In this document: in pieces, positions 1 through 8,131 of the stretch | Position numbering within the stretch: the first letter of the stretch is position 1 | Layout: the number at the start of each line of letters is the position of its first letter | NCBI RefSeq assembly: GCF_021497965.1 | Contig: NZ_CP046525.1 | Coordinates: 496,001-560,000, forward strand | Source of the DNA: Streptococcus infantis | GTDB lineage: Bacteria > Bacillota > Bacilli > Lactobacillales > Streptococcaceae | Direction: 5' to 3' | DNA length: 64,000 nt | Translations under genes and position numbers: made by a program | Notes under the pieces: model-generated | Database searches by the model: none | Told to the model about the DNA's origin: nothing | The model's input: the letters and a program-made list of their open reading frames with translations, nothing else

Positions 1-1
1 T

Positions 2-235
2 CGTGACTTGCTGAAGGAAAATTCCGACAACATTTATCTAAAAGCAGATTTTGAGACCCTTTACCAGCGAATTTCAGCTGATAAGGACAATCAACGTCCG
101 CTATTTTTAAACAATAGCAAGGAAGATTTAGCTGCGATTTTTGATGAAAGACAGGCTTGGTATGAAGAAGTAGCAAATAAGATTGTAGATGTATCAAGCT
201 TAAGCCCAGAGGAAATTATAGAGGAACTGAGATGA
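2..235 (+). CDS. aroK: Shikimate kinase, C-terminal part (start lies before the window)
   Basis: The open frame runs in from the left edge (reading Arg-Asp-Leu-Leu from base 2), so only about the last 77 residues are present. Shikimate kinase phosphorylates shikimate with ATP in aromatic amino acid synthesis. The visible part has the basic lid-type stretch DNQRPL and the closing helix ERQAWYEEVA, typical of the end of AroK; the P-loop would lie upstream. The last codons overlap the start of pheA (ATGA), which supports an aromatic amino acid operon. The TTG at base 8 is not a real start. Confidence 0.85.
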   Translation, partial: RDLLKENSDNIYLKADFETLYQRISADKDNQRPLFLNNSKEDLAAIFDERQAWYEEVANKIVDVSSLSPEEIIEELR

Positions 236-1080
236 AAATTGCCTATCTAGGCCCTAAAGGATCTTTTTCGCACCATGTGGTGCAGACGGCTTTTCCTCAT
301 GAGGAACTAGAGCCTTTTTCAAATATTACGGATGTTATCAAGGCCTATGAACAGGGATTAGCAGACTATTCAGTAGTGCCGGTTGAAAATTCCATTGAAG
401 GTAGTGTTCATGAGACCTTGGACTATCTCTTCCACCAGGCTCGGATTCAAGCAGTGGCTGAGATTGTGCAGCCAATCCATCAACAGTTGATGGCAGTGCC
501 AGGGCAATCTAAAATTGAGAAAATCTTTTCTCACCCACAGGCCTTGGCCCAAGGGAAGAAATTTATCGATGAGCATTATCCAGATGCTCAATTAGAAGTA
601 ACGGCCAGTACAGCCTATGCTGCGCGATATGTTTCTGAGCATCCTGATCAACCATTTGCAGCCATTGCTCCAAAAAGCTCTGCTGAGGAATATGGATTAA
701 AACTGGTTGCTCAAGATATTCAAGAGATGGAAGCCAATTTCACTCGCTTTTGGGTTTTGGGGCCTAACTTACCACAAATCCCTTTGAAAGCAAGTTCTGA
801 AAAGATGAGCCTGGCCTTGACCTTGCCGGATAATCTACCAGGAGCCTTATATAAGGCACTTTCTACCTTTGCTTGGCGCGGGATTGACCTGACTAAGATT
901 GAGAGTCGCCCCCTAAAGACAGCACTAGGTGAGTACTTTTTTATCATTGATGTGGACTATGCTGATAAAGAATTGGTCTATTTTGCTCAAAAAGAATTAG
1001 AAACGATTGGTATCCAGTATAAAATACTTGGAGCTTACCCTATCTATACCATACAGGATAAAGGGAAGGAGAAGGAATGA
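232..1080 (+). CDS. pheA: Prephenate dehydratase
   Basis: Converts prephenate to phenylpyruvate for phenylalanine synthesis. The 282-residue protein opens with the family start MKIAYLGPKGSFSH, has the PVENSIEGSV substrate-site motif near residue 50, and ends in an ACT regulatory domain from about residue 190, with the ESRP phenylalanine-binding motif (TKIESRPLK). It is a stand-alone dehydratase without a fused chorismate mutase, as usual in Gram-positive bacteria. It overlaps aroK by 4 bases and the next gene by 4 bases, so all three are probably translationally coupled. Phenylalanine feedback through the ACT domain is expected from the family. Confidence 0.95.
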   Translation: MKIAYLGPKGSFSHHVVQTAFPHEELEPFSNITDVIKAYEQGLADYSVVPVENSIEGSVHETLDYLFHQARIQAVAEIVQPIHQQLMAVPGQSKIEKIFSHPQALAQGKKFIDEHYPDAQLEVTASTAYAARYVSEHPDQPFAAIAPKSSAEEYGLKLVAQDIQEMEANFTRFWVLGPNLPQIPLKASSEKMSLALTLPDNLPGALYKALSTFAWRGIDLTKIESRPLKTALGEYFFIIDVDYADKELVYFAQKELETIGIQYKILGAYPIYTIQDKGKEKE

Positions 1081-2405
1081 CTAGAGAAAATCCTCTGACA
1101 CACCATGAAAAATTACGTTATGACTATCTCTTGAAAAATATTCATTATCTCAATGAAAAGGAAAGAAGAGAGTTTGCTTTTTTGCAAGCTAAATTAGATG
1201 GTCAACAAAACGTACGTCCAGTTGTAACAGAAGAGGCAGATGATGTAGCCTATCAAGAAATTACTGAATCTAACATAGGCCTACCTAGTTATACAAATCG
1301 TAGTCGTGCAAGTCGTCGTACTGGCCAACCCCAACCAAAAGCTAAGCTTCCAAAGCAAAAGAAACCTAAGAAAAAAAGAGTTTTTCGAATCAAACGTATT
1401 CTCGCATGGTTAGGAATGCTTTTGATTTGTGCGGCGGTTGGAATGATTTTCATGTTCTTAAAGGGATTCCAATCAGCGAATCCAAATAGCTCAAATGGAC
1501 CGAAAGATGCCAAAGCCGCACAGGTTGAAGTTTTCAATGGGCAGGATACCCGAGATGGTGTCAATATTCTTATTTTGGGAACAGATGGCCGTATCGGACA
1601 GAATAGTTCAGAAACACGGACGGATTCTATCATGGTTCTGAATGTTAGTGGTAAAGATAAGAAGCTTAAGCTGGTTAGTTTTATGCGAGATAACCTAGTT
1701 TATATCGATGGCTATAGCCAAGTTATTAACGGTCAAAAACAAGCAGACCATAAGTTGAACCTGGCCTACGAATTAGGTGAGCAAGAAGGAAAACAAGGAG
1801 CTGAAATGGTCCGTAAGGTCCTAAAAGATAATTTTGACTTGGATATCAAATACTATGCCCTTGTCGATTTCCAAGCCTTTGCGACTGCCATTGATACGCT
1901 TTTCCCTGACGGCGTGACCATTGATGCTCAATTTTCAACCCTAAACGGTGTTCCAGTTACAGAAGCTACAGTTGGGGATGATTTGCATGCGACAGAAACC
2001 GAATCACCTACACAGACTATTAAAGTTGGGACGCAACAAATGAACGGTTCAACACTTCTCAACTATGCACGCTTCCGTGATGATGATGAAGGAGATTATG
2101 GACGAACTCGTAGACAGCAACAAGTCATAACTGCTATTTTACAGCAGATAAAGGATCCTACAAAACTTTTCACAGGATCAGAAGCACTTGGTAAAGTATT
2201 CGCTATGACGTCTACCAACATTCCATATACTTTCTTATTGACTAATGGTTTGTCTGTCCTTGAAGGAGGTCAAAATGGTGTTGAAAAACTAACAATACCA
2301 GAGCTTGGAGACTGGGTAGACGACTACGATGTCTATGGAGGCCAAGCCCTTCGAGTAGATCAGAAAGCTTATCAGAACAAGCTAGCTCAAATGGGATTTA
2401 GATAA
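1077..2405 (+). CDS. lytR: LytR-CpsA-Psr (LCP) family cell-wall polymer transferase
   Basis: A 442-residue LCP protein. LCP enzymes move lipid-linked wall polymers such as teichoic acid or capsule onto peptidoglycan outside the membrane. About 105 cytoplasmic residues rich in Lys/Arg come first, then one membrane segment near residues 109-129, then the LCP domain with LILGTDGR near residue 163, SFMRDNLVYI and the Arg-rich NYARFRDDDEGDYGRTRR block that binds the pyrophosphate. It starts inside the pheA stop (ATGA) with GGAGAAGGA just ahead. It sits directly before the teichoic-acid cluster, which fits a role in anchoring that polymer. Pneumococcal names for this gene are lytR or psr; the exact substrate is inferred. 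Confidence 0.9.
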   Translation: MTRENPLTHHEKLRYDYLLKNIHYLNEKERREFAFLQAKLDGQQNVRPVVTEEADDVAYQEITESNIGLPSYTNRSRASRRTGQPQPKAKLPKQKKPKKKRVFRIKRILAWLGMLLICAAVGMIFMFLKGFQSANPNSSNGPKDAKAAQVEVFNGQDTRDGVNILILGTDGRIGQNSSETRTDSIMVLNVSGKDKKLKLVSFMRDNLVYIDGYSQVINGQKQADHKLNLAYELGEQEGKQGAEMVRKVLKDNFDLDIKYYALVDFQAFATAIDTLFPDGVTIDAQFSTLNGVPVTEATVGDDLHATETESPTQTIKVGTQQMNGSTLLNYARFRDDDEGDYGRTRRQQQVITAILQQIKDPTKLFTGSEALGKVFAMTSTNIPYTFLLTNGLSVLEGGQNGVEKLTIPELGDWVDDYDVYGGQALRVDQKAYQNKLAQMGFR

Positions 2406-2419
2406 TAGCTAACAAATCA

Positions 2420-2470
2420 ATCAAAGCTTGAAACATCTAATAAAATAGGTGCTTCAGGCTTTGATTTTTC
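2420..2470 (+). terminator. Intrinsic terminator after lytR
   Basis: A 20-bp stem (2420-2439 with 2446-2465, three G-U wobbles) around an AT-rich hexaloop is followed by TTTTT. It separates the aroK-pheA-lytR transcript from the teichoic-acid cluster. Confidence 0.85.
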
Positions 2471-2502
2471 ACATAATCAGATGGATTTTTTGACCATTTT
2501 TA

Positions 2503-2511
2503 TGGTATAAT
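2503..2511 (+). promoter_or_regulatory. Extended -10 promoter of the teichoic-acid cluster
   Basis: TGGTATAAT is an extended -10 (TGN plus consensus TATAAT). The TTGACC at 2490 is only 10 bases away and too close to be its -35, so the extended element probably carries the promoter. The licD start lies 37 bases downstream. Confidence 0.65.
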
Positions 2512-2548
2512 GAAATAATGTAATTCTATAGAAGAGGAAGAGAATGGG

Positions 2549-3385
2549 ATGAGTGATTTAAAGGCAATTCAAGCTCGTAGTTTAGAGATGGCTGAATATT
2601 TTGTGGCCTTTTGTAAAGAACATGGCTTGCTCTGTTATTTGTGTGGTGGAGGAGCGATTGGAGCTTTACGACATAAAGGGTTTATCCCCTGGGATGATGA
2701 CTTAGATTTCTTTATGCCGCGCAAGGATTATGAAAAATTAGCTGAGTTATGGCCTCAATACGCGGATGAGCGATATTTCCTATCAAAGAGTGATAAAAAC
2801 TTTGTCGATCGCAATCTCTTTATCACGATTCGAGACAAGGAAACAACATGCATCAAGCCCTATCAACAGGACTTGGACCTTCCGCACGGCTTGGCCTTGG
2901 ATGTTCTTCCCTTGGACCACTACCCTAAAAATCCAACAGAGCGCAAGAAACAGGTCCGTTGGGCTTTGATTTATTCCCTCTTCTGTGCACAAACCATTCC
3001 AGAAAAACATGGAGCTCTCATGAAATGGGGCAGTACGATTTTATTAGGATTAACTTCTAAATCACTACGTTATCGTATCTGGAAAAAAGCTGAGAAAGAA
3101 ATGACCAAGTATGGACCAGCAGAAAGTGATGGTATCACAGAATTATGCTCAGGTCCAGGATACATGAAGAAGAAATACCCAATTCAAGCCTTTGAAGATA
3201 GTATTTTTCTACCATTTGAAGGGACAGAGATGCCTATTCCAGTTGGGTATGATGCCTATCTCAGTACAGCTTTTGGTGATTATATGACACCACCACCAGC
3301 AGAAAAACAAGTGCCTCACCACGATGCCATTATAGCAGATATGGATAAAAGCTATACAGATTATAAGGGAGAATATGGTGGATAA
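2549..3385 (+). CDS. licD3: LicD family phosphotransferase (LicD3-like)
   Basis: A 278-residue LicD protein. The family transfers phosphorylcholine or related groups from a nucleotide donor to sugars of teichoic acid. The nucleotidyltransferase-like core GAIGALRHKGFIPWDDDLDF lies near residues 31-50 with the Asp cluster that binds metal; a C-terminal GDYMTPPP motif is also shared by the family. A first gene in a cluster with two glycosyltransferases and a polymerase matches the position I recall for pneumococcal licD3 next to lytR. AGAGGAAGAGAATGGG gives a ribosome site before the ATG. The acceptor sugar cannot be read from sequence. Confidence 0.8.
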   Translation: MSDLKAIQARSLEMAEYFVAFCKEHGLLCYLCGGGAIGALRHKGFIPWDDDLDFFMPRKDYEKLAELWPQYADERYFLSKSDKNFVDRNLFITIRDKETTCIKPYQQDLDLPHGLALDVLPLDHYPKNPTERKKQVRWALIYSLFCAQTIPEKHGALMKWGSTILLGLTSKSLRYRIWKKAEKEMTKYGPAESDGITELCSGPGYMKKKYPIQAFEDSIFLPFEGTEMPIPVGYDAYLSTAFGDYMTPPPAEKQVPHHDAIIADMDKSYTDYKGEYGG

Positions 3386-4478
3386 GAAGAAAATTCTATT
3401 TTTTATGTGGTCCTTCTCTCTAGGTGGAGGTGCAGAAAAAATCCTTTCAACGATTGTTTCAAACTTAGATCCGGAAAAGTATGATATTGACATTCTTGAA
3501 ATGGAACATTTTGATAAAGGATACGAATCTGTTCCTGAAAATGTAAAAATTTTAAAAGCTTTTCAAGATTATCGCCAACCAAGATGGTTAAGAGCGCTTT
3601 TATGGAGATTGAGAATTTATTTTCCGAGACTTACAAGACGTTTACTTGTAAAAGATCAATATGATGTAGAGGTTTCCTTTACAATCATGAATCCTCCTCT
3701 TTTATTTTCTAAACGAAAAGAAGTGAAGAAGATTTCTTGGATTCATGGAAGTATTGAAGAATTCTTAACAGTTAGATCAAAGCGTGAATCTCATAGACGA
3801 CAATTGGATGCTGCTGATACGATTGTGGGGATTTCAAAGAAAACCAGCAATTCTATCAGAGAAGTTTATCCAGAATACTCACAGAAATTGACTACAGTCT
3901 ATAATGGTTATGATTTTGAAAGTATTTTAGAAAAATCAAAAGAGAAAGTAGCAATAGACATAGCTCCTCAAAGTATCTGTACCATTGGACGTATTGAGGA
4001 AAATAAAGGTTCTGACCGAGTAGTAGAAGTTATACGACTGTTGCACCAACAAGGTAAGAAATATCACCTCTACTTTATAGGTGCTGGAGAGATGGAAAGT
4101 GAATTGAAAAAAAGAGTGCTAGAATACCAACTTGAAGACTACATTCATTTTTTAAGCTATCAAAAGAACCCTTATCAGTATCTCTCTCATATGAAAGTCC
4201 TATTATCCATGTCCAAACAGGAAGGTTTTCCTGGGGTCTATGTTGAGGCCTTGAGTCTAGGGGTCCCCTTTGTGTCTACCGAGGTTGGCGGAGCAGAAGA
4301 ATTATCTCAGGAAGGTCGATTTGGTAAAGTCATTGATAGTAATCAAGAAGCAGCTCAAGCGATCGATAACTACATGACAGGTGTATCAAGCTTTGATGTT
4401 AATGAAGCTAGCCAATTTATTCAACAGTTTACAATTGCTAAACAAATTGAACAAGTAGAAAAACTAATAGAGGAGTAG
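3375..4478 (+). CDS. GT-B glycosyltransferase (family 4-like) of the teichoic-acid cluster
   Basis: A 367-residue glycosyltransferase with the GT-B layout: an N-terminal Gly-rich loop FSLGGGAEKIL near residue 13, an acceptor domain, and a C-terminal donor domain beginning near residue 195 (ICTIGRIEENKGSDR) with an E-X7-E type motif, KQEGFPGVYVEALSLGVPF, near residue 278. It starts 11 bases inside the licD gene, so translation is probably coupled. It should add one sugar of the teichoic-acid repeat unit on the inner face of the membrane. No signal peptide or membrane span is visible. Which sugar it transfers is unknown. Confidence 0.8.
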   Translation: MVDKKKILFFMWSFSLGGGAEKILSTIVSNLDPEKYDIDILEMEHFDKGYESVPENVKILKAFQDYRQPRWLRALLWRLRIYFPRLTRRLLVKDQYDVEVSFTIMNPPLLFSKRKEVKKISWIHGSIEEFLTVRSKRESHRRQLDAADTIVGISKKTSNSIREVYPEYSQKLTTVYNGYDFESILEKSKEKVAIDIAPQSICTIGRIEENKGSDRVVEVIRLLHQQGKKYHLYFIGAGEMESELKKRVLEYQLEDYIHFLSYQKNPYQYLSHMKVLLSMSKQEGFPGVYVEALSLGVPFVSTEVGGAEELSQEGRFGKVIDSNQEAAQAIDNYMTGVSSFDVNEASQFIQQFTIAKQIEQVEKLIEE

Positions 4479-4479
4479 C

Positions 4480-5466
4480 ATGGAAACTGCATTAATTAGT
4501 GTCATTGTTCCAGTCTATAATGTGGCGCAATACCTTGAAAAATCAATAGCATCCATTCAGCAACAAACCTATAAAAATCTCGAAATTATTCTTGTTGATG
4601 ATGGGGCGACAGATGAAAGTGGTCGCTTGTGTGAACAAATTGCTGAGCAAGATGAAAGAGTTTTGGTCTATCACAAAGAAAATGAAGGCTTATCTCAAGC
4701 TCGAAATGATGGATTGAAGCAAGCGCACGGGGACTATGTTATTTTTATAGATTCGGATGATTATATTCATCCTGAAATGATTGCTAGCTTATATCAACAA
4801 TTAATCAAAGAAGATGCTGACGTTTCCAGCTGTGGGGTTATGAATGTCTATGCCAATAGTGAGAGTCCCCAAACTGAAAACAAGGATGATTATTTTGTAT
4901 GTGATACGGAAACATTCCTTAGAGAATATTTAATCGGTGAGAAAATACCTGGTACTATTTGTAACAAACTCATCAAGAAAGAGATTGCTACGCAGTTAAG
5001 TTTTCCAAAGGGCTTGATTTATGAAGATGCCTATTATCATTTTGATCTCATTAAAGTAGCTAAAAAGTATGTTGTGAATACCAAACCATACTATTACTAT
5101 TTCCACCGAGGAGACAGTATTACTACCAAACCATATGCGGAAAAAGATTTAGCCTACATTGATATTTATCAAAAATTTTATAATGAAGTGGTTAAAGACT
5201 ATCCAAGCTTAACAGAAGTAGCTTTCTTTAGACTTGCATATGCGCATTTCTTTATTTTAGATAAGATGCTCTTAGATGATAATTTCAAAGAGTTTAAAGA
5301 CTATCCAAGAATTTATCGTTATTTGAAAAAACATGCCTTTGCGATTTTTAAAAATACCATTTTTAGAAAAGGAAGACGTATTAGTGCTTTAGCACTATTT
5401 GTAAATGTAAGATTGTATAGAATATTATTGTTCAAAAATATTGAGCAATCGAAAAAAATTAATTAG
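4480..5466 (+). CDS. Family 2 glycosyltransferase (GT-A) of the teichoic-acid cluster
   Basis: A 328-residue GT2 enzyme. The N-terminal half has the nucleotide-sugar signatures: ISVIVPVYNVAQYLEKSI at the start, VDDGATDESG near residue 40 and the DXD-like FIDSDDYIHP near residue 88. The second half is helical and Lys/Arg-rich. It follows the previous glycosyltransferase after a single base. In this setting it should add another sugar to the repeat unit; donor and linkage are unknown. Confidence 0.82.
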   Translation: METALISVIVPVYNVAQYLEKSIASIQQQTYKNLEIILVDDGATDESGRLCEQIAEQDERVLVYHKENEGLSQARNDGLKQAHGDYVIFIDSDDYIHPEMIASLYQQLIKEDADVSSCGVMNVYANSESPQTENKDDYFVCDTETFLREYLIGEKIPGTICNKLIKKEIATQLSFPKGLIYEDAYYHFDLIKVAKKYVVNTKPYYYYFHRGDSITTKPYAEKDLAYIDIYQKFYNEVVKDYPSLTEVAFFRLAYAHFFILDKMLLDDNFKEFKDYPRIYRYLKKHAFAIFKNTIFRKGRRISALALFVNVRLYRILLFKNIEQSKKIN

Positions 5467-5481
5467 AAAAGGAGGGTAGAG

Positions 5482-6948
5482 ATGATTGATGGCAAACGAA
5501 TGTTGCTAACTGTTACAATTTTTAGTTATATCATAACCATAATAAGCGGTTTTGCTTATTTGTTCACCAGTAATAACGTTGGACTACTGACAACTTTACT
5601 TTTACTTTTAATTAGTAGTCTGTTACTTTGCTGGAATAATATCAAATATTATTTGATTCACTTTATATTCTTTATTACAATTTTTATATTTTTAGTTTCT
5701 AGACCTACTATTGATTATTTCAGGAATGGAGCACTAGATACCTATCAACCGATTGCTTATCGATTTGCTTTCTTAGTTGTTATCGTATCCATTTTAGGAC
5801 TGACAGTAGGTGGCTTTATAGCAAGTTATTATCTTACTCGAAACAGCAAAACTGATGTAAGAGTGGAAAAAAAATCAAATGTCAATTATGTAAAAAATTT
5901 GCGATTTGTTTCATTGAGTGTATTTTTGCTTACCTATCCTTTTTATTTCCTTAGACTATTTGAGCGCTTGCTATTCCGTTTGCAAACTTCTTATTACAAT
6001 TATTATGCAAATTTTGAAAGTCAACTGCCCTACTTTACTTATATCTTGTCGACTTTCACAGTTTATGCTATGTGTGTGTACCTAGCGACAAAACCTAAAA
6101 AGTCACATGCGACAATGGTATTAGTAGCTTTTATCACAGCTAACTTAATCCACTTAGTGATTGGTACCAGAAATCCCTTCATTCTAAGTTTGATTTTCGC
6201 CTTTGTATACTACTTTATGCGTGAACAAACGGAGAAAGGTAAATGGATTGGTTTCAAAGAAAAAATAGCCATTTATCTTGGGACACCGGTTCTCATGCTT
6301 GCGATGGGAGCACTAAACTATGTTCGTGATAATGCTCAAGTGTCCCATAGTGGAGTTTTTGATCTATTACTCGATTTCATTTATAAACAAGGAACGAGTT
6401 TTGGAGTTTTAGCCAGAGGATTCTTGTACAATAGTAGTCTTCCTTATAGAGACTTCCGAAATTTCACTTTTGGTCCGATTGTCGACTATTTTGCAAGAGG
6501 TAGTATCGGAATCATCTTCGGTGCTAAACCATTTGAACATACGACAAATAGTATCGAACTAGCGATTGACAGTAATAGTTACGCCCATAATCTGTCCTAT
6601 CTCGTTTTAAATAAAGAATACTTAAAAGGGCATGGGATTGGAAGTAGTTACATCATGGAATTGTATACTGATTATGGTATGTTGGGACTATTTCTACTAA
6701 GTTTGTTACTTGGTATGCTCTTTATAGCTATGCTACAAGTAGCTTATCGCTCAAGACCAATCCTATTTGCTTTATCTTTGTTAATCTTGAATAATTTATT
6801 CTTTATGCCTAGAAGTAGCTTCTCAGAAAGTTTCTTTAATCTTTTTACAATGCAATTCTGGGGAATTGTTCTTATTATCATTTTCGTGGCAAAAATGCTT
6901 ACAAAAGAAAATCATCACTTAATTAAAAAAGGGGAAATACATGTTTGA
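5482..6948 (+). CDS. Teichoic-acid repeat-unit polymerase (Wzy/TarP-like multispanning protein)
   Basis: A 488-residue protein that is hydrophobic almost throughout (roughly 10-12 membrane segments) with one large outside loop near residues 300-390 (from about LARGFLYNSS to EYLKGHGIG), the usual arrangement of O-antigen/oligosaccharide repeat-unit polymerases. Its position after LicD and two glycosyltransferases, next to lytR, is where pneumococcus carries its teichoic-acid polymerase TarP. It would join lipid-linked repeat units on the outer face. AAAAGGAGGG precedes the ATG. It overlaps the next gene by 8 bases. The TarP name rests on position and fold, not on recognised residues. Confidence 0.7.
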   Translation: MIDGKRMLLTVTIFSYIITIISGFAYLFTSNNVGLLTTLLLLLISSLLLCWNNIKYYLIHFIFFITIFIFLVSRPTIDYFRNGALDTYQPIAYRFAFLVVIVSILGLTVGGFIASYYLTRNSKTDVRVEKKSNVNYVKNLRFVSLSVFLLTYPFYFLRLFERLLFRLQTSYYNYYANFESQLPYFTYILSTFTVYAMCVYLATKPKKSHATMVLVAFITANLIHLVIGTRNPFILSLIFAFVYYFMREQTEKGKWIGFKEKIAIYLGTPVLMLAMGALNYVRDNAQVSHSGVFDLLLDFIYKQGTSFGVLARGFLYNSSLPYRDFRNFTFGPIVDYFARGSIGIIFGAKPFEHTTNSIELAIDSNSYAHNLSYLVLNKEYLKGHGIGSSYIMELYTDYGMLGLFLLSLLLGMLFIAMLQVAYRSRPILFALSLLILNNLFFMPRSSFSESFFNLFTMQFWGIVLIIIFVAKMLTKENHHLIKKGEIHV

Positions 6949-7978
6949 ACATTATTCTGTAGCTGATTTGTTTGCAAATCTTTATAAAAAACGTAAAGTG
7001 AATTTATTAGCTTTACTAGTCTTATTTGCTCTCATAGCTGTACCATTTACTTTAAAAGCTGTTAAAAATAAAAATACAGTCAAAGATTCTACTAGCTATT
7101 CAACTTATATTACTTATAAGATAACTGCTCCAGCTGAATCATCAAAAACAATTTTGAATCATCAAGTTGGTGGCTATAGTGACTTCTATGCAAAACTAAT
7201 TGATGGTAATCTAAACGGTGCTTTTCTTTTCAATGATGTTGATTCTAATAAAATGAAAGAAATCGCAAATGATTTAGATACAACAGAAACAGCATTAAAA
7301 AATTCTGCAAGTGACTATTGGACAAAAAAATTAACGATCAATCCATTAATTGATGATGCAGGTGTAACTGTTAAAATTTTAACTCCAAGTAAGGAAGTAA
7401 ATGATTTCCTTGAAAGCAAATTTGACTCTTTGATTGATAAGTTTAAGTCTACTTTTACAGATGTTAAAATTGAAAAACTTGAAACAGTTAACTCTACAGA
7501 ATTGACTCCGAATGGAGAAGTTGCGCTTGGATTTAACTTGAAAAACCTTATCTTACGCTTAGTGATTATTGGTGTCCTCTGTGTAGTCTTAGTTATTTTA
7601 GCAAATATCCTAGTATATCTCTTTAATCCAACTATCAATCGTGCAGGTGATTTTTCTGCTTATCAAGTAGATTTCGTTTCAACTATTACCACTGTTGAAA
7701 ATCTTTCTGAACTCCTAAGTTATATGTGCCAAGGCCAACCATTAGCAATTGTAAGTTCAGATAATCATATCTTGAATAAATTGAAGTCAGAATACAAGTT
7801 GAATCTTGAAGGAGTTCAGTTTGTTAATTTGCAGAATGTCAAAGAACTTTTAGCATTTGAGAATGTACTATTTGTAGAAGAATATGGTGTCACTCGCTAT
7901 AAGAAATTTGAAGAAAGTTTGCAAGAAGTGAGAAATCTCAATCGTTCTGTTTTAGGTGTTATTGCTTTTGCGCTCTAA
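6941..7978 (+). CDS. Wzz/CpsC-like membrane protein with kinase-like C-terminal tail
   Basis: I do not recognise this as a named gene. The 345 residues have a short basic cytoplasmic start, a membrane segment near residues 19-41, about 155 outside residues with predicted helices, and a second membrane segment near residues 200-228. This is the two-span plan of polysaccharide co-polymerases (Wzz/CpsC), which set chain length. After it come about 115 cytoplasmic residues whose end (FVEEYGVTRYKKFEESL then RSVLGVIAF) resembles the end of CpsD-type tyrosine kinases, but no Walker A motif is present. It overlaps the polymerase by 8 bases, which suggests a functional pair. A role in controlling teichoic-acid chain length is inference. 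Confidence 0.55.
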   Translation: MFEHYSVADLFANLYKKRKVNLLALLVLFALIAVPFTLKAVKNKNTVKDSTSYSTYITYKITAPAESSKTILNHQVGGYSDFYAKLIDGNLNGAFLFNDVDSNKMKEIANDLDTTETALKNSASDYWTKKLTINPLIDDAGVTVKILTPSKEVNDFLESKFDSLIDKFKSTFTDVKIEKLETVNSTELTPNGEVALGFNLKNLILRLVIIGVLCVVLVILANILVYLFNPTINRAGDFSAYQVDFVSTITTVENLSELLSYMCQGQPLAIVSSDNHILNKLKSEYKLNLEGVQFVNLQNVKELLAFENVLFVEEYGVTRYKKFEESLQEVRNLNRSVLGVIAFAL

Positions 7979-8010
7979 TATCAATCATCAAGAAAAAATT
8001 AAGAATACAG

Positions 8011-8040
8011 AAAAAGAGGACTGAAGGTTCCTCTTTTTTT
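8011..8040 (+). terminator. Intrinsic terminator after the polymerase/Wzz-like pair
   Basis: A 10-bp stem AAAAAGAGGA / TCCTCTTTTT with an 8-base loop runs into seven T. It splits the teichoic-acid cluster into two transcripts. Confidence 0.85.
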
Positions 8041-8102
8041 CACCGATAATCATCGAGTAAGATATAGGATTTTAAGCTAAGTAGGCTTTTTAACTAAGTT
8101 TA

Positions 8103-8111
8103 TGATATAAT
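8103..8111 (+). promoter_or_regulatory. Extended -10 promoter of the flippase-licD-licD transcript
   Basis: TGATATAAT is an extended -10. I see no good -35. The flippase start is 21 bases downstream, with CGAGG as ribosome site. Confidence 0.55.
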
Positions 8112-8131
8112 AAATCAACGAGGTAAATTGA

